This document shows positions 34,174-43,205 of a DNA stretch of 64,000 nucleotides, in pieces. Source of the stretch: Ochromonas danica (Eukaryota > Sar > Chrysophyceae > Chromulinales > Chromulinaceae); the NCBI GenBank assembly GCA_015146655.1, contig VKHL01000133.1, positions 1 to 64,000 of the forward strand, given 5' to 3'. Both the position numbers and the translations under genes were made by a program. The notes below the pieces were generated by a model. That model was not told where the DNA came from. It was given only the letters and a program-made list of their open reading frames with translations, and did no database searches. Position 1 is the first letter of the stretch. The number at the start of each line of letters is the position of its first letter.

Positions 34174-35662
34174 CGTTACTCTGCTGTTTGCTGTTTGTTG
34201 TCGCTTAGACCAGTCAGTGGAGTTGCTGCTTTTGGTCATGATCACCGCCCCTCCTGGCATATCTGCCTCACTCTTGGCTGGGATTTCTGAAAATGACAAA
34301 GAGCTGCAGACTGTTAAACTGAGCCGGAGTGGCTTGACTGAGGATGACCTCCACAACCTGTCACACGCCCTTCTCTCCAACCACACCATCACAGAGCTGG
34401 ACCTGGAAGACAACGACATTACCGCAGATGGGGCACTGCTTTTGGCGAGAGGGTTGGCCTCTCATCGCAAGCTATCGGCCTTGCGTTTGGGCTTGAACCC
34501 CCTGGGGGCGGAGGGCATGGAGCACATCGCCAACGCCCTCCGCGGCCACCGCCTGCTCTGCTTCTCCATGAATGACGCGCAGGTGGGCGATCTGGGGGCG
34601 ATAGCATTTTCTCGCGCCTGCCCGCAGTGCCCGCTGCTCAAGCAGATCGACCTCGCCAGCAACCAAATCGGCATCCAGGGCATGCATGCCTTGAGCAGAG
34701 CGCTGGCCACCCTTAAGAGCCTCGTGGCTGTGGATCTCTCGCAGAATCAGGCAGGAAACAGCGGTGCGTGCTTCCTCGCCCAGCACCTCCTCGCCCAGAC
34801 AGAGTCCCTGGTCAGCCTCAACCTCGACAACAACAACATCGGCAATGACGGCGCTCGGGCCATGGGCAAGGCCTTGAAGGAGAATCGCAGTCTCACCGTC
34901 CTCTCCCTATGTGCTAATCAGATTGGGGCTACTGGCGCAGACTTCCTCGTCTCTGGACTGGAGCAGAATCGCACCTTGCAGACCCTTGACATCCGCTGGA
35001 ACTATGTTGGCATCGACCAGACGGACCCAATAGCGAGAAAGCTGGAAGAGAATCGGCTTCGACTCCTCCGCGGCCCACAGGCTTCTTCCTCGGCCTCTTC
35101 CTTCCAGTTTAGCCAGAAGGGCCCCGAAACTCATCGCAGTAACTCCTCTGTCGAGCTGGAGGGGGCGGAGCAAATAGCTCGAGCCCTGAACGAGTCGATC
35201 AAGCGAGATCGAAAGGAATGGAAAGAAGGCGACCAAGTCTTGGAAGTCAACTCTACGTTGAGTTCTCTCGGGGGAGACTGGGACATCTCTTCAGCGCGCA
35301 AATTGATTCCAGCGCAGCCGTCCTGGACGACTGAAGAGGAAAAGAAAGCCGCGACTAGCTGGCTGTACGCTGACAGCGCCAAGAAGAGCCCTTTGAGCGC
35401 TCTACAAGACTCTGTGGTCACAGAAGACCTCCTCGTCCAAGCAGACAGCAAAGCTGCAACAAAGAAGCAATCTGACACTGAGACAACTGACAAGAGCAGC
35501 TTGCTGAAGGATGTGGACTGCCTGCAAGTGAAGCTGAACTTGTTTCAAGAGAAGATGAAGAGGCAGTCAGAAGATCAGCTCTTTCTTCAAAGTCGCATGG
35601 CTGCGCAGCTGCAGAGCATCGAAGCGGTTCTCGGCAAACTCCATCTCTCAACATCCAAGTAG
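34142..35662 (+). CDS. leucine-rich-repeat protein, ribonuclease-inhibitor (RNI/NLRC3) type
   Basis: 506 residues from the first in-frame ATG, or 474 from the second ATG at 34238. The second is more likely, because the first falls inside a palindromic repeat cluster and the residues between do not look coding. Residues ~55-310 form about nine 28-residue RNI-type repeats, for example ITELDLEDNDITADGALLLA, LVSLNLDNNNIGNDGARAMG and LTVLSLCANQIGATGADFLV. The C-terminal third is polar (Ser, Lys, Asp, Gln) and ends in a short coiled-coil-like helix (LNLFQEKMKRQSEDQLF). No NACHT, kinase or F-box domain is present. RNI folds bind proteins; partner unknown. Confidence 0.82.
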   Translation: MFRNLARYLDSVTLLFAVCCRLDQSVELLLLVMITAPPGISASLLAGISENDKELQTVKLSRSGLTEDDLHNLSHALLSNHTITELDLEDNDITADGALLLARGLASHRKLSALRLGLNPLGAEGMEHIANALRGHRLLCFSMNDAQVGDLGAIAFSRACPQCPLLKQIDLASNQIGIQGMHALSRALATLKSLVAVDLSQNQAGNSGACFLAQHLLAQTESLVSLNLDNNNIGNDGARAMGKALKENRSLTVLSLCANQIGATGADFLVSGLEQNRTLQTLDIRWNYVGIDQTDPIARKLEENRLRLLRGPQASSSASSFQFSQKGPETHRSNSSVELEGAEQIARALNESIKRDRKEWKEGDQVLEVNSTLSSLGGDWDISSARKLIPAQPSWTTEEEKKAATSWLYADSAKKSPLSALQDSVVTEDLLVQADSKAATKKQSDTETTDKSSLLKDVDCLQVKLNLFQEKMKRQSEDQLFLQSRMAAQLQSIEAVLGKLHLSTSK

Positions 35663-36007
35663 CCCAAAGTTAGGTGGCAGATCTCTATATTTGCAGTGTT
35701 ATTTGTGTATGTGTATGTGTGTGTGTTTTCACTTGTGTGTGTATCTGTTTGTAACTGGATCATTTCACCGAACCTAGCTACTCATGAGTACTTGTGACAA
35801 ACTGTCTTCAATACTGGTGAAGAGAAAGAAAGTATAACGTCTCTGACTAATCGGTAGATTCAGCGTTTCGTGTCACTGATACCGATCTCCGGAGATCAAG
35901 AAAGTGTTGATAGAATCTATCCAATAAACCCAATGCCAACATTTCCTATATTACCTTTCTCTTTAAATTCAACATTCTATTTGACAATTAACAATCGTTT
36001 ATCACAA
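35663..36007. other. intergenic, no gene seen
   Basis: 345 bp after the LRR stop, with a short GT-rich stretch near 35700-35750, leading up to the tRNA. Nothing coding is visible. Confidence 0.5.
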
Positions 36008-36080
36008 GGTCGTGTGGTGTAGCGGTTATCACATTTCGTTAACACCGAAAAGGTCCCCGGTTCGATTCCGGGCATGATCA
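36008..36080 (+). tRNA. tRNA-Val (anticodon AAC)
   Basis: A 73-base cloverleaf can be folded by eye. The acceptor stem GGTCGTG pairs with CATGATC (two G-U pairs), the D-arm is GTGT...CAC, the anticodon stem TTTCG/CGAAA holds loop TTAACAC with anticodon AAC, and the T-arm is CCCGG-TTCGATT-CCGGG. The internal A box (TGGTGTAGCGG) and B box (GGTTCGATTCC) are intact. There is no intron and the CCA is not encoded, as expected for a nuclear gene. A T4 run follows at 36085. Confidence 0.96.
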
Positions 36081-36606
36081 AACCTTTTGCTTTTACAGAC
36101 CATGCTTCGAGAAAACCCAAACACCATTTGTCTAACGCCATTCTGGAATTGAATAATCTATTTTGATCCGCGAGGACCATTCAGAAGTGTCAGATAATAA
36201 ACTTCTTCGAGTAATAAAAAAATAATGGGATGAATTGAAGCCAAGAGAGCATCCCTCCTCGTCCCTCTCCCTCATCTACTAACATAGCTACCATGTCATC
36301 ATCTTCGTCTCAACTCTCAACTCAATGACCAACTGGAAAGGTATAAGAGACCTTTCTGACCTTTTCCAAGAAGAGCACTTCTCAAGCGTTTTCTACTGGA
36401 GAGTTACCCGAGAATAATAGCGAAATTTGTGCGAAATAGATATTTTGTCAGAAAGGTAGTAGTTTGCATACAATCGTGGAGAACTACCCCACAATTGGAA
36501 AGCCTTCTTCCCAAGGAATATAGATGATATGATTAGAATGACAGCCACTGATAGAAATGCAAAGCACGGCCATCCTTCCAAAGTATCCCTGTGCTATGAA
36601 GCAGTT
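36081..36606. other. intergenic flank of the transposon, no gene seen
   Basis: No coding frame recognised. Its last bases (36590-36609) share a 20-base identical word with the sequence just upstream of the right 141-bp direct repeat (42296-42315), so the transposon probably landed in or next to another repeat-family copy. Confidence 0.45.
36085..36088 (+). terminator. RNA polymerase III terminator of the tRNA-Val gene
   Basis: A run of four T residues four bases past the tRNA 3' end, with a second TTTT shortly after, is the usual Pol III stop signal. Confidence 0.75.
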
Positions 36607-36614
36607 GTTACTAC

Positions 36615-39485
36615 TAGAGTGGCTGGCCCATGGCAGGCCCAGGCATGGCCCCAAAGGCCCACGGGCCGGCAGTCCCGCGGGGGGCCTTTGGGGCCCGAGC
36701 CATGGTTTAAGTCCACATTTTGCATTTATAAGTAACATCTCTCACTGTGAAAAACCGGACTCTTAAAATCGGCTTTTAGTTTGATCCGTTTCTTGTTGAT
36801 TCCTGGGATTGTGATCATTTCTTGTTGAGAATGATTCCGGTTGAAATGGAAGCTATTGAAGATAGCGAAGTCATCATGGATGATAAATTAGGCGGCGATG
36901 GACAGGAGGAGGAGGAGTTCCTGCAACCTCACAATTACCTGGATGTGTTCTGGACAGCAGCAGGCATTTTCCTTCGCTCTGCGTCCAACACGAGGTCTGG
37001 GTCACACTCAGCCCGCCACCTTGCGAAGTGTCAATTCTGCACTAAAACGTTTCGCGGAGAAAGTCAACGCTGCCTAAAGCATGTGAACGAATGCACCCAA
37101 ATTCCTGCACACAAGAAGGAAGAGTATCTGGACGCTGTTCAGAGCTCCAACAAGAAACAAAAAGTTGGTTTGACTTCAGCGGAGGAGATTACGGAAGTCC
37201 TCAAAGACGATGACGATGAGACGCTGATCTTGAAGGGGGTGATAGCGAAGAACATCCCATTTCGTTCGCTTTATGATAATGTTTACATTAAGGAATATTT
37301 GAGGCGACATGGTCTGCACCTGCAACACCGTGACACTGCCAGGGGACGAGTCGAAGACCTCTATAAGGAGTACCGTCGGCGGGTGGAGAGGAAACTCGAT
37401 GACTATCGGTGCTGCAGAGAACTGACATTGATGCTGGATGGGAGTGATGACGTATCGAGGAACTCCATATACCTCTTTATGTTGGCCAGCAGAAAGGAAG
37501 CGTTCATGATGAAACTCATTGATGTTTCATCAGCCTCCCACACTACCGACTTCCTGCTAGGAAAGATAGATGTAGTGCTTGAAGAATGGTCGCTTTCTCT
37601 GGCTAATATTCTGGCCTGTACTACGGACAATCCTACCACGATGAAATCCTTGCGAGAGAAGCTGTCGACGAAGAATGTTGGCATTGCATCGGTCCCTTGC
37701 GCTCTTCACGTCCTCAACTCTCTGACGAAGGATTTACTGAATGAGAAGTCCACTGTCGAGCTGATACAGTGTTTTTCCGAAACCTTCCATCGCGTTGCTT
37801 CTATGGTGAGCTACGCCCACCGCTCTTACCGCTGGAATGCTGCTATGAAGAAGGAAATCGAGAATAATCCGAACATCAAGCAGGAGATTGCTGCATTCTT
37901 CAAAGTTAGATGGTACACAGCTGCCAAAGTGGCTCAAGGTGTTGACAGGTTTGCCAGCCTGTTCAAGAGTTTGATTGTCAGAGGGGAGTCAAAAGAAGAA
38001 GACTTTCCACAGCCAGATGCAAATATCATCAATCATTTTACGGACGAATGCCTCTACTTCTGGAATGCTGTCCTCGCGAAGTTTCTCGGCGCAATTGCAG
38101 ATTCCATTGCAAACCTGCAGCATAAGCAGGCCACAGTCGACCAGATTCTGATCAACTTTTTGCATTTGGACTGGAAGTTTCGGAAGTTCGTCGAAGAGGA
38201 AGGTCTGCTGACGGTGGAACAGGGATTGGCAGTAATGAAGCTGCTGTCGGATCGATGTCTCACCTACTGTTCGACTGATTTCCTCTTCGTTCTCTCTCTT
38301 CTTCTCCATCCTCAATTTAAGAGGACGGCGATGACTTCGAAAACGTGGGAACTTTCTAGTGCTGAGCAAGTTCTACAGCAGGTCTTCAAGTTTCTGCACC
38401 AGAATGAGTGGTATGCTGAGCTATACAGACAAGAAGAAGTCCCAACAATGATTAAGGAGCTGATACAGTACATCAACATTAACACAGCGACCACCCAGTC
38501 TTCCTTTCGTGAGTTTTGGCAGGACGACAGTGTGCAATTTCCTCTTCTCCAACGCCTGGCGCTGAGGCTGATGGACATCAAGCCACATACGGCAGTCGCA
38601 GAAGGAATGTTCTCATCCTTGCACCTGATAAAAACCAAGTCCAGGAATCGTTTGGAGGTGGAGAAAGTCAATCAGATGGGGTTTTTGCAGGTGGAGATGT
38701 TCAAGGAGGTTCTGTCCTTCCCTGCACAGCCAAGGGTCAGCTCCTTCTCTATTAATAGCGGCTTCACCTTGGATGCAAACGACGAAGAATATGTCTTCTC
38801 GGACAAATCTGACTCAGTCCCAGATTCAGACTTTTACCAAGAGGAGACGCAGAGCGAGAAGGGAGTTAATCCCATGGACATCCTCCCTTCAGGATCTCGC
38901 CCGTACGCCACCCGATCATCGTTGTTGGTTGCAAACAACCAGACGACGTCCTCGAGCTCCTCGCCATCATCAGTTCCCGTCGTCCCTTCTCTGCCTCATA
39001 CTATTGGGTTGGGCAGTTTTTCTGCCCAATGCTTTTTCTCCAAGGTGCCTGCCGAGGAGAAGCAGGCGCAGCCACTCGTTCTCAATACTACCACGAATAG
39101 TTATGACTTCCTGGGTATGCTGCCTGCTTTTATATGAATCTTTGATCTCTTTTACATGATGATATCTTTTCCTGTAAATAATAAAACGCTACCAGAGTTG
39201 AGAGAAGAAGAACTTGCTTGGAAAACTGCTGAGTACAATAGAAGTTAAATAACAACCTACCAATAGAAGTTGTGGTAATTTTATTATTACATTGTATAAC
39301 AACGACTGAGTCAAAAGTCACAATTCTAAAACTACCATATCCTTAGTTTTCAAACCTCAGCTATAAAGTCACAAATCTCAAAAAACTTGCATATCCTTAG
39401 TTTCAAACCTTAGTGCGGGCATTGCCCAGGGCAGGCCCAGAAGGGACCTGGGCAATGGGCCAAGGCCCGTGGGCCAGCCACTCTA
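36615..39485 (+). mobile_element. hAT-superfamily DNA transposon, structurally complete
   Basis: The 2,871-bp element is bounded by a perfect 16-bp terminal inverted repeat (TAGAGTGGCTGGCCCA at 36615-36630; its complement at 39470-39485). It is flanked by 8-bp target duplications GTTACTAC (36607-36614) and GTTACAAC (39486-39493) that differ at one base. GGCCC-rich subterminal repeats lie inside both ends, as is common for hAT transposase binding. It carries one uninterrupted transposase gene. The TAGAG ends and 8-bp duplication are hAT hallmarks. The single mismatch in the duplication suggests an insertion that is not brand new, while the open frame argues against great age. Confidence 0.92.
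36831..39137 (+). CDS. hAT transposase with N-terminal BED zinc finger
   Basis: 768 residues from the first in-frame ATG, no interruption. The N-terminal C-x2-C ... H-x4-C finger (CQFCTKTFRGESQRCLKHVNEC, residues ~70-92 in part) is BED-type and should bind the element ends. The RNase-H-like core includes LMLDGSDD (first catalytic Asp region), ILACTTDNPTTMKSL (second Asp, the family CxDN motif) and ALHVLNSLTKDLL. The C-terminal hAT dimerisation region reads MDIKPHTAVAEGMFSSLHLI followed by KTKSRNRLEVEKV, holding a candidate catalytic Glu. The last ~130 residues are Ser-rich. The overall order matches DUF659/hAT-C transposases, so the protein may be functional. Confidence 0.88.
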   Translation: MIPVEMEAIEDSEVIMDDKLGGDGQEEEEFLQPHNYLDVFWTAAGIFLRSASNTRSGSHSARHLAKCQFCTKTFRGESQRCLKHVNECTQIPAHKKEEYLDAVQSSNKKQKVGLTSAEEITEVLKDDDDETLILKGVIAKNIPFRSLYDNVYIKEYLRRHGLHLQHRDTARGRVEDLYKEYRRRVERKLDDYRCCRELTLMLDGSDDVSRNSIYLFMLASRKEAFMMKLIDVSSASHTTDFLLGKIDVVLEEWSLSLANILACTTDNPTTMKSLREKLSTKNVGIASVPCALHVLNSLTKDLLNEKSTVELIQCFSETFHRVASMVSYAHRSYRWNAAMKKEIENNPNIKQEIAAFFKVRWYTAAKVAQGVDRFASLFKSLIVRGESKEEDFPQPDANIINHFTDECLYFWNAVLAKFLGAIADSIANLQHKQATVDQILINFLHLDWKFRKFVEEEGLLTVEQGLAVMKLLSDRCLTYCSTDFLFVLSLLLHPQFKRTAMTSKTWELSSAEQVLQQVFKFLHQNEWYAELYRQEEVPTMIKELIQYININTATTQSSFREFWQDDSVQFPLLQRLALRLMDIKPHTAVAEGMFSSLHLIKTKSRNRLEVEKVNQMGFLQVEMFKEVLSFPAQPRVSSFSINSGFTLDANDEEYVFSDKSDSVPDSDFYQEETQSEKGVNPMDILPSGSRPYATRSSLLVANNQTTSSSSSPSSVPVVPSLPHTIGLGSFSAQCFFSKVPAEEKQAQPLVLNTTTNSYDFLGMLPAFI

Positions 39486-39554
39486 GTTACAACGCATGCA
39501 CTAGAAAAAAACCCAAATCGTAAAAGACCCACCAATTTCTCCCATTTCCTTAAT

Positions 39555-40882
39555 TTAAGTCGACTTTTGCGAAAAGAGAGATTTTCTTGGCGGTGTCGAA
39601 TTGAGAGAAGACCAAATCAGATTCTTTAGCTTGACCGGTTCTTTTGCCTTTATCTTTTGGAAATGCAATAAAAACTCAGGATCGACGATCAGAACAATCT
39701 CTCGATCCTGGAGCTTACATAATCCGTTCAGGAACTTTTCCACCAAATGAGTATAGACTTCCTCAAAGGATGATGACCGCACGTCCATTGACGGATAAAT
39801 CGAAAAGGATCGCAACGACTGATGGTTGAGGTTGGTATCCATTAGATCCTCCATCTCCTCAGGGATTCGAATCCCTTCCATCAAGCTAGTACCACATTCC
39901 TCGTAATTGTAGACTCTGAACGCAGGAGTTTCTTGACTTATAAAGACTCCCTCGATCGCTTCTTTGTTCTCAGCTGATGAATACAGTATACTAATAGAGG
40001 GAGTGGTAGTTGTGTACTTCCGATTGTTCAAAAATCGAGTGCGGCAGTTGACAATATTATAGTTGTCGAAGTACAGAATCAGATGTTTGCGAGACGAGGA
40101 TGCAACCGACTGCAATGACTCGTGAGCGACTGATACTTGCTGCTGTTGACGGCGCTGGACATTTCGTTTTGCAGTGTCATAACTGCATGATAATCCCATA
40201 TCATTCAATTGTTTAAAAATCGTCTGAGTAGCCCCCGCTAGATAGAGCTGATTCCCAATCTCTTGCACTGCTGGAGTTGTGGTACGAGAGGAATTATTAA
40301 TAATAATCTCGGCAATAGTAGTGATGAGAGTTGTTTCTTCATTGCTTTCTTTCCTTAAATCTGATAGCTGTGACTGAATCTTTTGGTGTTGATCCAATAA
40401 ACTACTAAGTTGTGTATCGTAGGATGAATGGACAGTCAAATCGACTACATTTAAATTCAGCAAGAAATTATTTCGCTCTTTCTCGTCAGAAGAAGATGGT
40501 AAGAATTGAAGGGCCTTCTCTACTTTCTGTAGTTTATTCAAGAGGAGTTCATATCGATGACTATAATTATGACATAAGAGTATGTGCAATAAAGAGTGAA
40601 AAGTCGGACAGCATGTTGCAAAGCTTCGTTGACGTTCCTCACTACTTTGCACTGAAGCTTCTCGTTGCTGGGGTTTGTGGCAGCAAACTCTCGGATTTCA
40701 CGATCGACTGTGGCGGGGATAATAGCCACAGATGGGTCCACGGGGGGAGGAGTCTCGATAATAATAGCGGTCTGATCACTATTCTTGCTTTGTTTGAGAG
40801 ATTTCATCTTCTCAACAAGAGCTTTTCCTCCCCGTAACGAAGCTGCGCGACACTGTCGCACTCGCTTACTCAACTTCGTCAT
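39555..40882 (-). CDS. uncharacterised protein, weakly DUF6589-like
   Basis: Two exons, 40882-40653 and 40560-39555, join (phase 2, donor GTGCAA, acceptor TTATAG) to 411 residues; the donor is weak and the model tentative. The N-terminus is basic, the middle is a coiled coil (YELLLNKLQKVEKAL ... LLDQHQKIQSQLSDLRKE). Then come LNDMGLSCSYDTAKRNVQR and HLILYFDNYNIVNCRTR, an arrangement that recalls DUF6589 proteins of repeat-rich genomes. No membrane helix or signal peptide. It lies 70 bp outside the hAT element and is AT-rich compared with neighbouring housekeeping genes. It may be element-derived or a host orphan. Confidence 0.42.
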
Positions 40883-41284
40883 AATTTTCAACGTTGCAAC
40901 TTCTTCGAACCAAGTCGCACAGAAAATTCAACCCGATTTTCTAAAACTACTTTCAATTCGCCACAAAATGACGGCCTCCTTTCCTCCGAGCAGCCTCTTG
41001 TTCTTGGAGAAAAGTGTGATCAACCAAGAATCTTCCTCAAAATGAAAGGAATTCCTCTCAATTTAAAGCAATTCCTTTAAATTATCTTCATTTTCAAAGC
41101 GTTCTAACTATTTGGTTTCTCATTTGTACCTGGTAAGAATAGAGTCATTCGATAGGAAATTCAATTTAATACAATGTTCCGGCCTCTATTCTTTGATAAC
41201 TATTCATCTTATTTCACTAACAGGCAAAACGATGATCTCTCAGCGGGCGTGGACACCGGATGGGCAGTTTCGTGCGACCGTAGT

Positions 41285-41425
41285 AGTTGTTGATGTAGTC
41301 ATTAGTTAGAATGGTTCTGTTACATGGGGAGAGATAACTATGAACTATTAGTATGGTGCGTAGGAGAGATATGTAATACACTAAGAGTTATGTAATATAC
41401 TAAGCAGGGATAACTTCCTGCTACA
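41285..41425. repeat. 141-bp direct repeat, left copy
   Basis: Begins AGTTGTTGATGTAGTC and ends CTTCCTGCTACA. It matches 42308-42448 at all but one visible position. The two copies bracket the 72-bp minisatellite exactly. Confidence 0.92.
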
Positions 41426-42294
41426 GAAGGTTGTTGAGCAGGTCTTGCACTCGGATGAGAAGAAGGTTGAGACGAGAGCTGCGCACTGAGTGATGCGGAA
41501 GGTTGGTGAGCAGGTCTTGCACTCGGATGAGAAGAAGGTTGAGACGAGAGCTGCGCACTGAGTGATGCGGAAGGTTGTTGAGCGGGTCTTGCACTCGGAT
41601 GAGAAGAAGGTTGAGACGAGAGCTGCGCACTGAGTGATGCGGAAGGTTGTTGAGCAGGTCTTGGCACTCGGATGAGAAGAAGGTTGAGACGAGAGCTGCG
41701 CACTGAGTGATGCGGAAGGTTGTTGAGCAGGTCTTGCACTGGGATGAGAAGAAGGTTGAGACGAGAGCTGCGCACTGAGTGATGCGGAAGGTTGTTGAGC
41801 AGGTCTTGCACTCGGATGGGAAGAAGGTTGAGACGAGAGCTGCGCACTGAGTGATGCGGAAGGTTGTTGAGCAGGTCTTGCACTCGGATGAGAAGAGGGT
41901 TGAGACGAGAGCTGCGCACTGAGTGATGCGGAAGGTTGTTGAGCAGGTCTTGCACTCGGATGAGAAGAAGGTTGAGGCGAGAGCTGCGCACTGAGTGATG
42001 CGGAAGGTTGTTGAGCAGGTCTTGCACTCGGATGAGAAGAAGGTTGAGACGAGAGCGGCGCACTGAGTGATGCGGAAGGTTGTTGAGCAGGTCTTGCACT
42101 CGGATGAGAAGAAGGTTGAGACGAGAGCTGCGCACTGGGTGATGCGGAAGGTTGTTGAGCAGGTCTTGCACTCGGATGAGAAGAAGGTTGAGACGAGAGC
42201 TGCGCACTGAGTGATGGGGAAGGTTGTTGAGCAGGTCTTGCACTCGGATGAGAAGAAGGTTGAGACGAGAGCTGCGCACTGAGTGATGCGGAAG
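41426..42294. repeat. 72-bp minisatellite, about 12 units
   Basis: Tandem copies of a 72-bp unit (start GAAGGTTGTTGAGCAGGTC) with only a few base changes between units; one unit is 73 bp, which shifts the frame. Because 72 is a multiple of three, long stop-free frames run through it on the minus strand, coding a 24-residue repeat (ITQCAALVSTFFSSEC and onward in one frame). No conserved protein is recognised, so I treat the frames as a by-product unless expression is shown. Confidence 0.93.
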
Positions 42295-42307
42295 TGTGCT
42301 ATGAAGC

Positions 42308-42448
42308 AGTTGTTGATGTAGTCATTAGTTAGAATGGTTGTGTTACATGGGGAGAGATAACTATGAACTATTAGTATGGTGCGTAGGAGAGATATGTAAT
42401 ACACTAAGAGTTATGTAATATACTAAGCAGGGATAACTTCCTGCTACA
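42308..42448. repeat. 141-bp direct repeat, right copy
   Basis: Same sequence and orientation as 41285-41425 with one C/G difference. It follows the last minisatellite unit after a short TGTGCTATGAAGC linker. Confidence 0.92.
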
Positions 42449-42753
42449 TCCCGCTCTTCTACTGATAAAGAGGCTATCTCCTCATCTAGTCCATTAGTGA
42501 CTTCAGTCTGTCTATCTTTTGAAGAACAGCAGAAATAACTTAAGGCATTAGAAATTACAGCGTTAGATAATCAAGTTGTCCAAGAGCTAAAAGGAAGAAA
42601 TGGAAGAGAAGAGAAGACCATTAGAAGCTCAGCTTGCTCTTTCTAACAAGGGGAAAAGCAACAGAAAGAGAAAGTTAGATAATGAAGATAGTAATGATTT
42701 AGTACTACATTGTACTAAGAAGAAATAGTTAATAATATCCCAATGATTGAAAT
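42449..42753. other. spacer between repeat copies with a short charged frame
   Basis: Holds a 43-codon plus-strand frame (about 42597-42728) starting MEEKRRPLEAQLALSNKG and ending in a Lys-rich tail before TAG. It resembles the basic tail of some mobile-element proteins, but it is too short to assign. Otherwise nothing seen. Confidence 0.3.
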
Positions 42754-42866
42754 ACTTAGTTAGTGGTGAGAGATAACTATGAACTATTAGTATGGTGCGT
42801 AGGAGAGAGATATGTGGTGCACTAATAATTTTGTAATACAGTAAGCGGGAACAGCTTCATGCAACA
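42754..42866. repeat. degenerate third copy of the 141-bp repeat
   Basis: Shares GAGATAACTATGAACTATTA and GTATGGTGCGTAGGAGAGA with the two good copies, then drifts, with an internal deletion near its start. It suggests an older member of the same repeat family. Confidence 0.75.
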
Positions 42867-43205
42867 ATACGAAATAGGGTGATCAAAGAAGCAGCAGATC
42901 AATGTCTTCTTCTTTGGCATGATGAAAGATGTCATAATAATGCTGCTTGAAGAGTTTACCCTGTTGAAAGAAGGAGTTCCAGTCGTAGACACCACTAGTT
43001 GGTACGTTCCATTGAGTTGCAATACTTCGATAGATTTCCCAACGGACGAACAATAATCACTCAGGACTTTAAGAAAAAGTTCCTGAGGAAGATACTACCG
43101 CAAACCTTGTTTATTTCTTCCTCGTGCTGAATTACTTGCTTTCTCTTTTATCACAATTTTATATTACAGCTCCCTCCACTAAAGCACGATGTTTTCGCAG
43201 GTTTA

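Noticed and set aside
41338-42404. Protein-coding gene in the 72-bp minisatellite
   Set aside because: The frames are stop-free because the unit length is a multiple of three; no start context, splice support or known protein. Listed as repeat only.
41285-42448. LTR-type retroelement
   Set aside because: Trimmed 141-bp repeats have TG...CA ends, but there is no primer-binding site, no coding region and no matching target duplication, and a tandem array fills the interior. Family left open.
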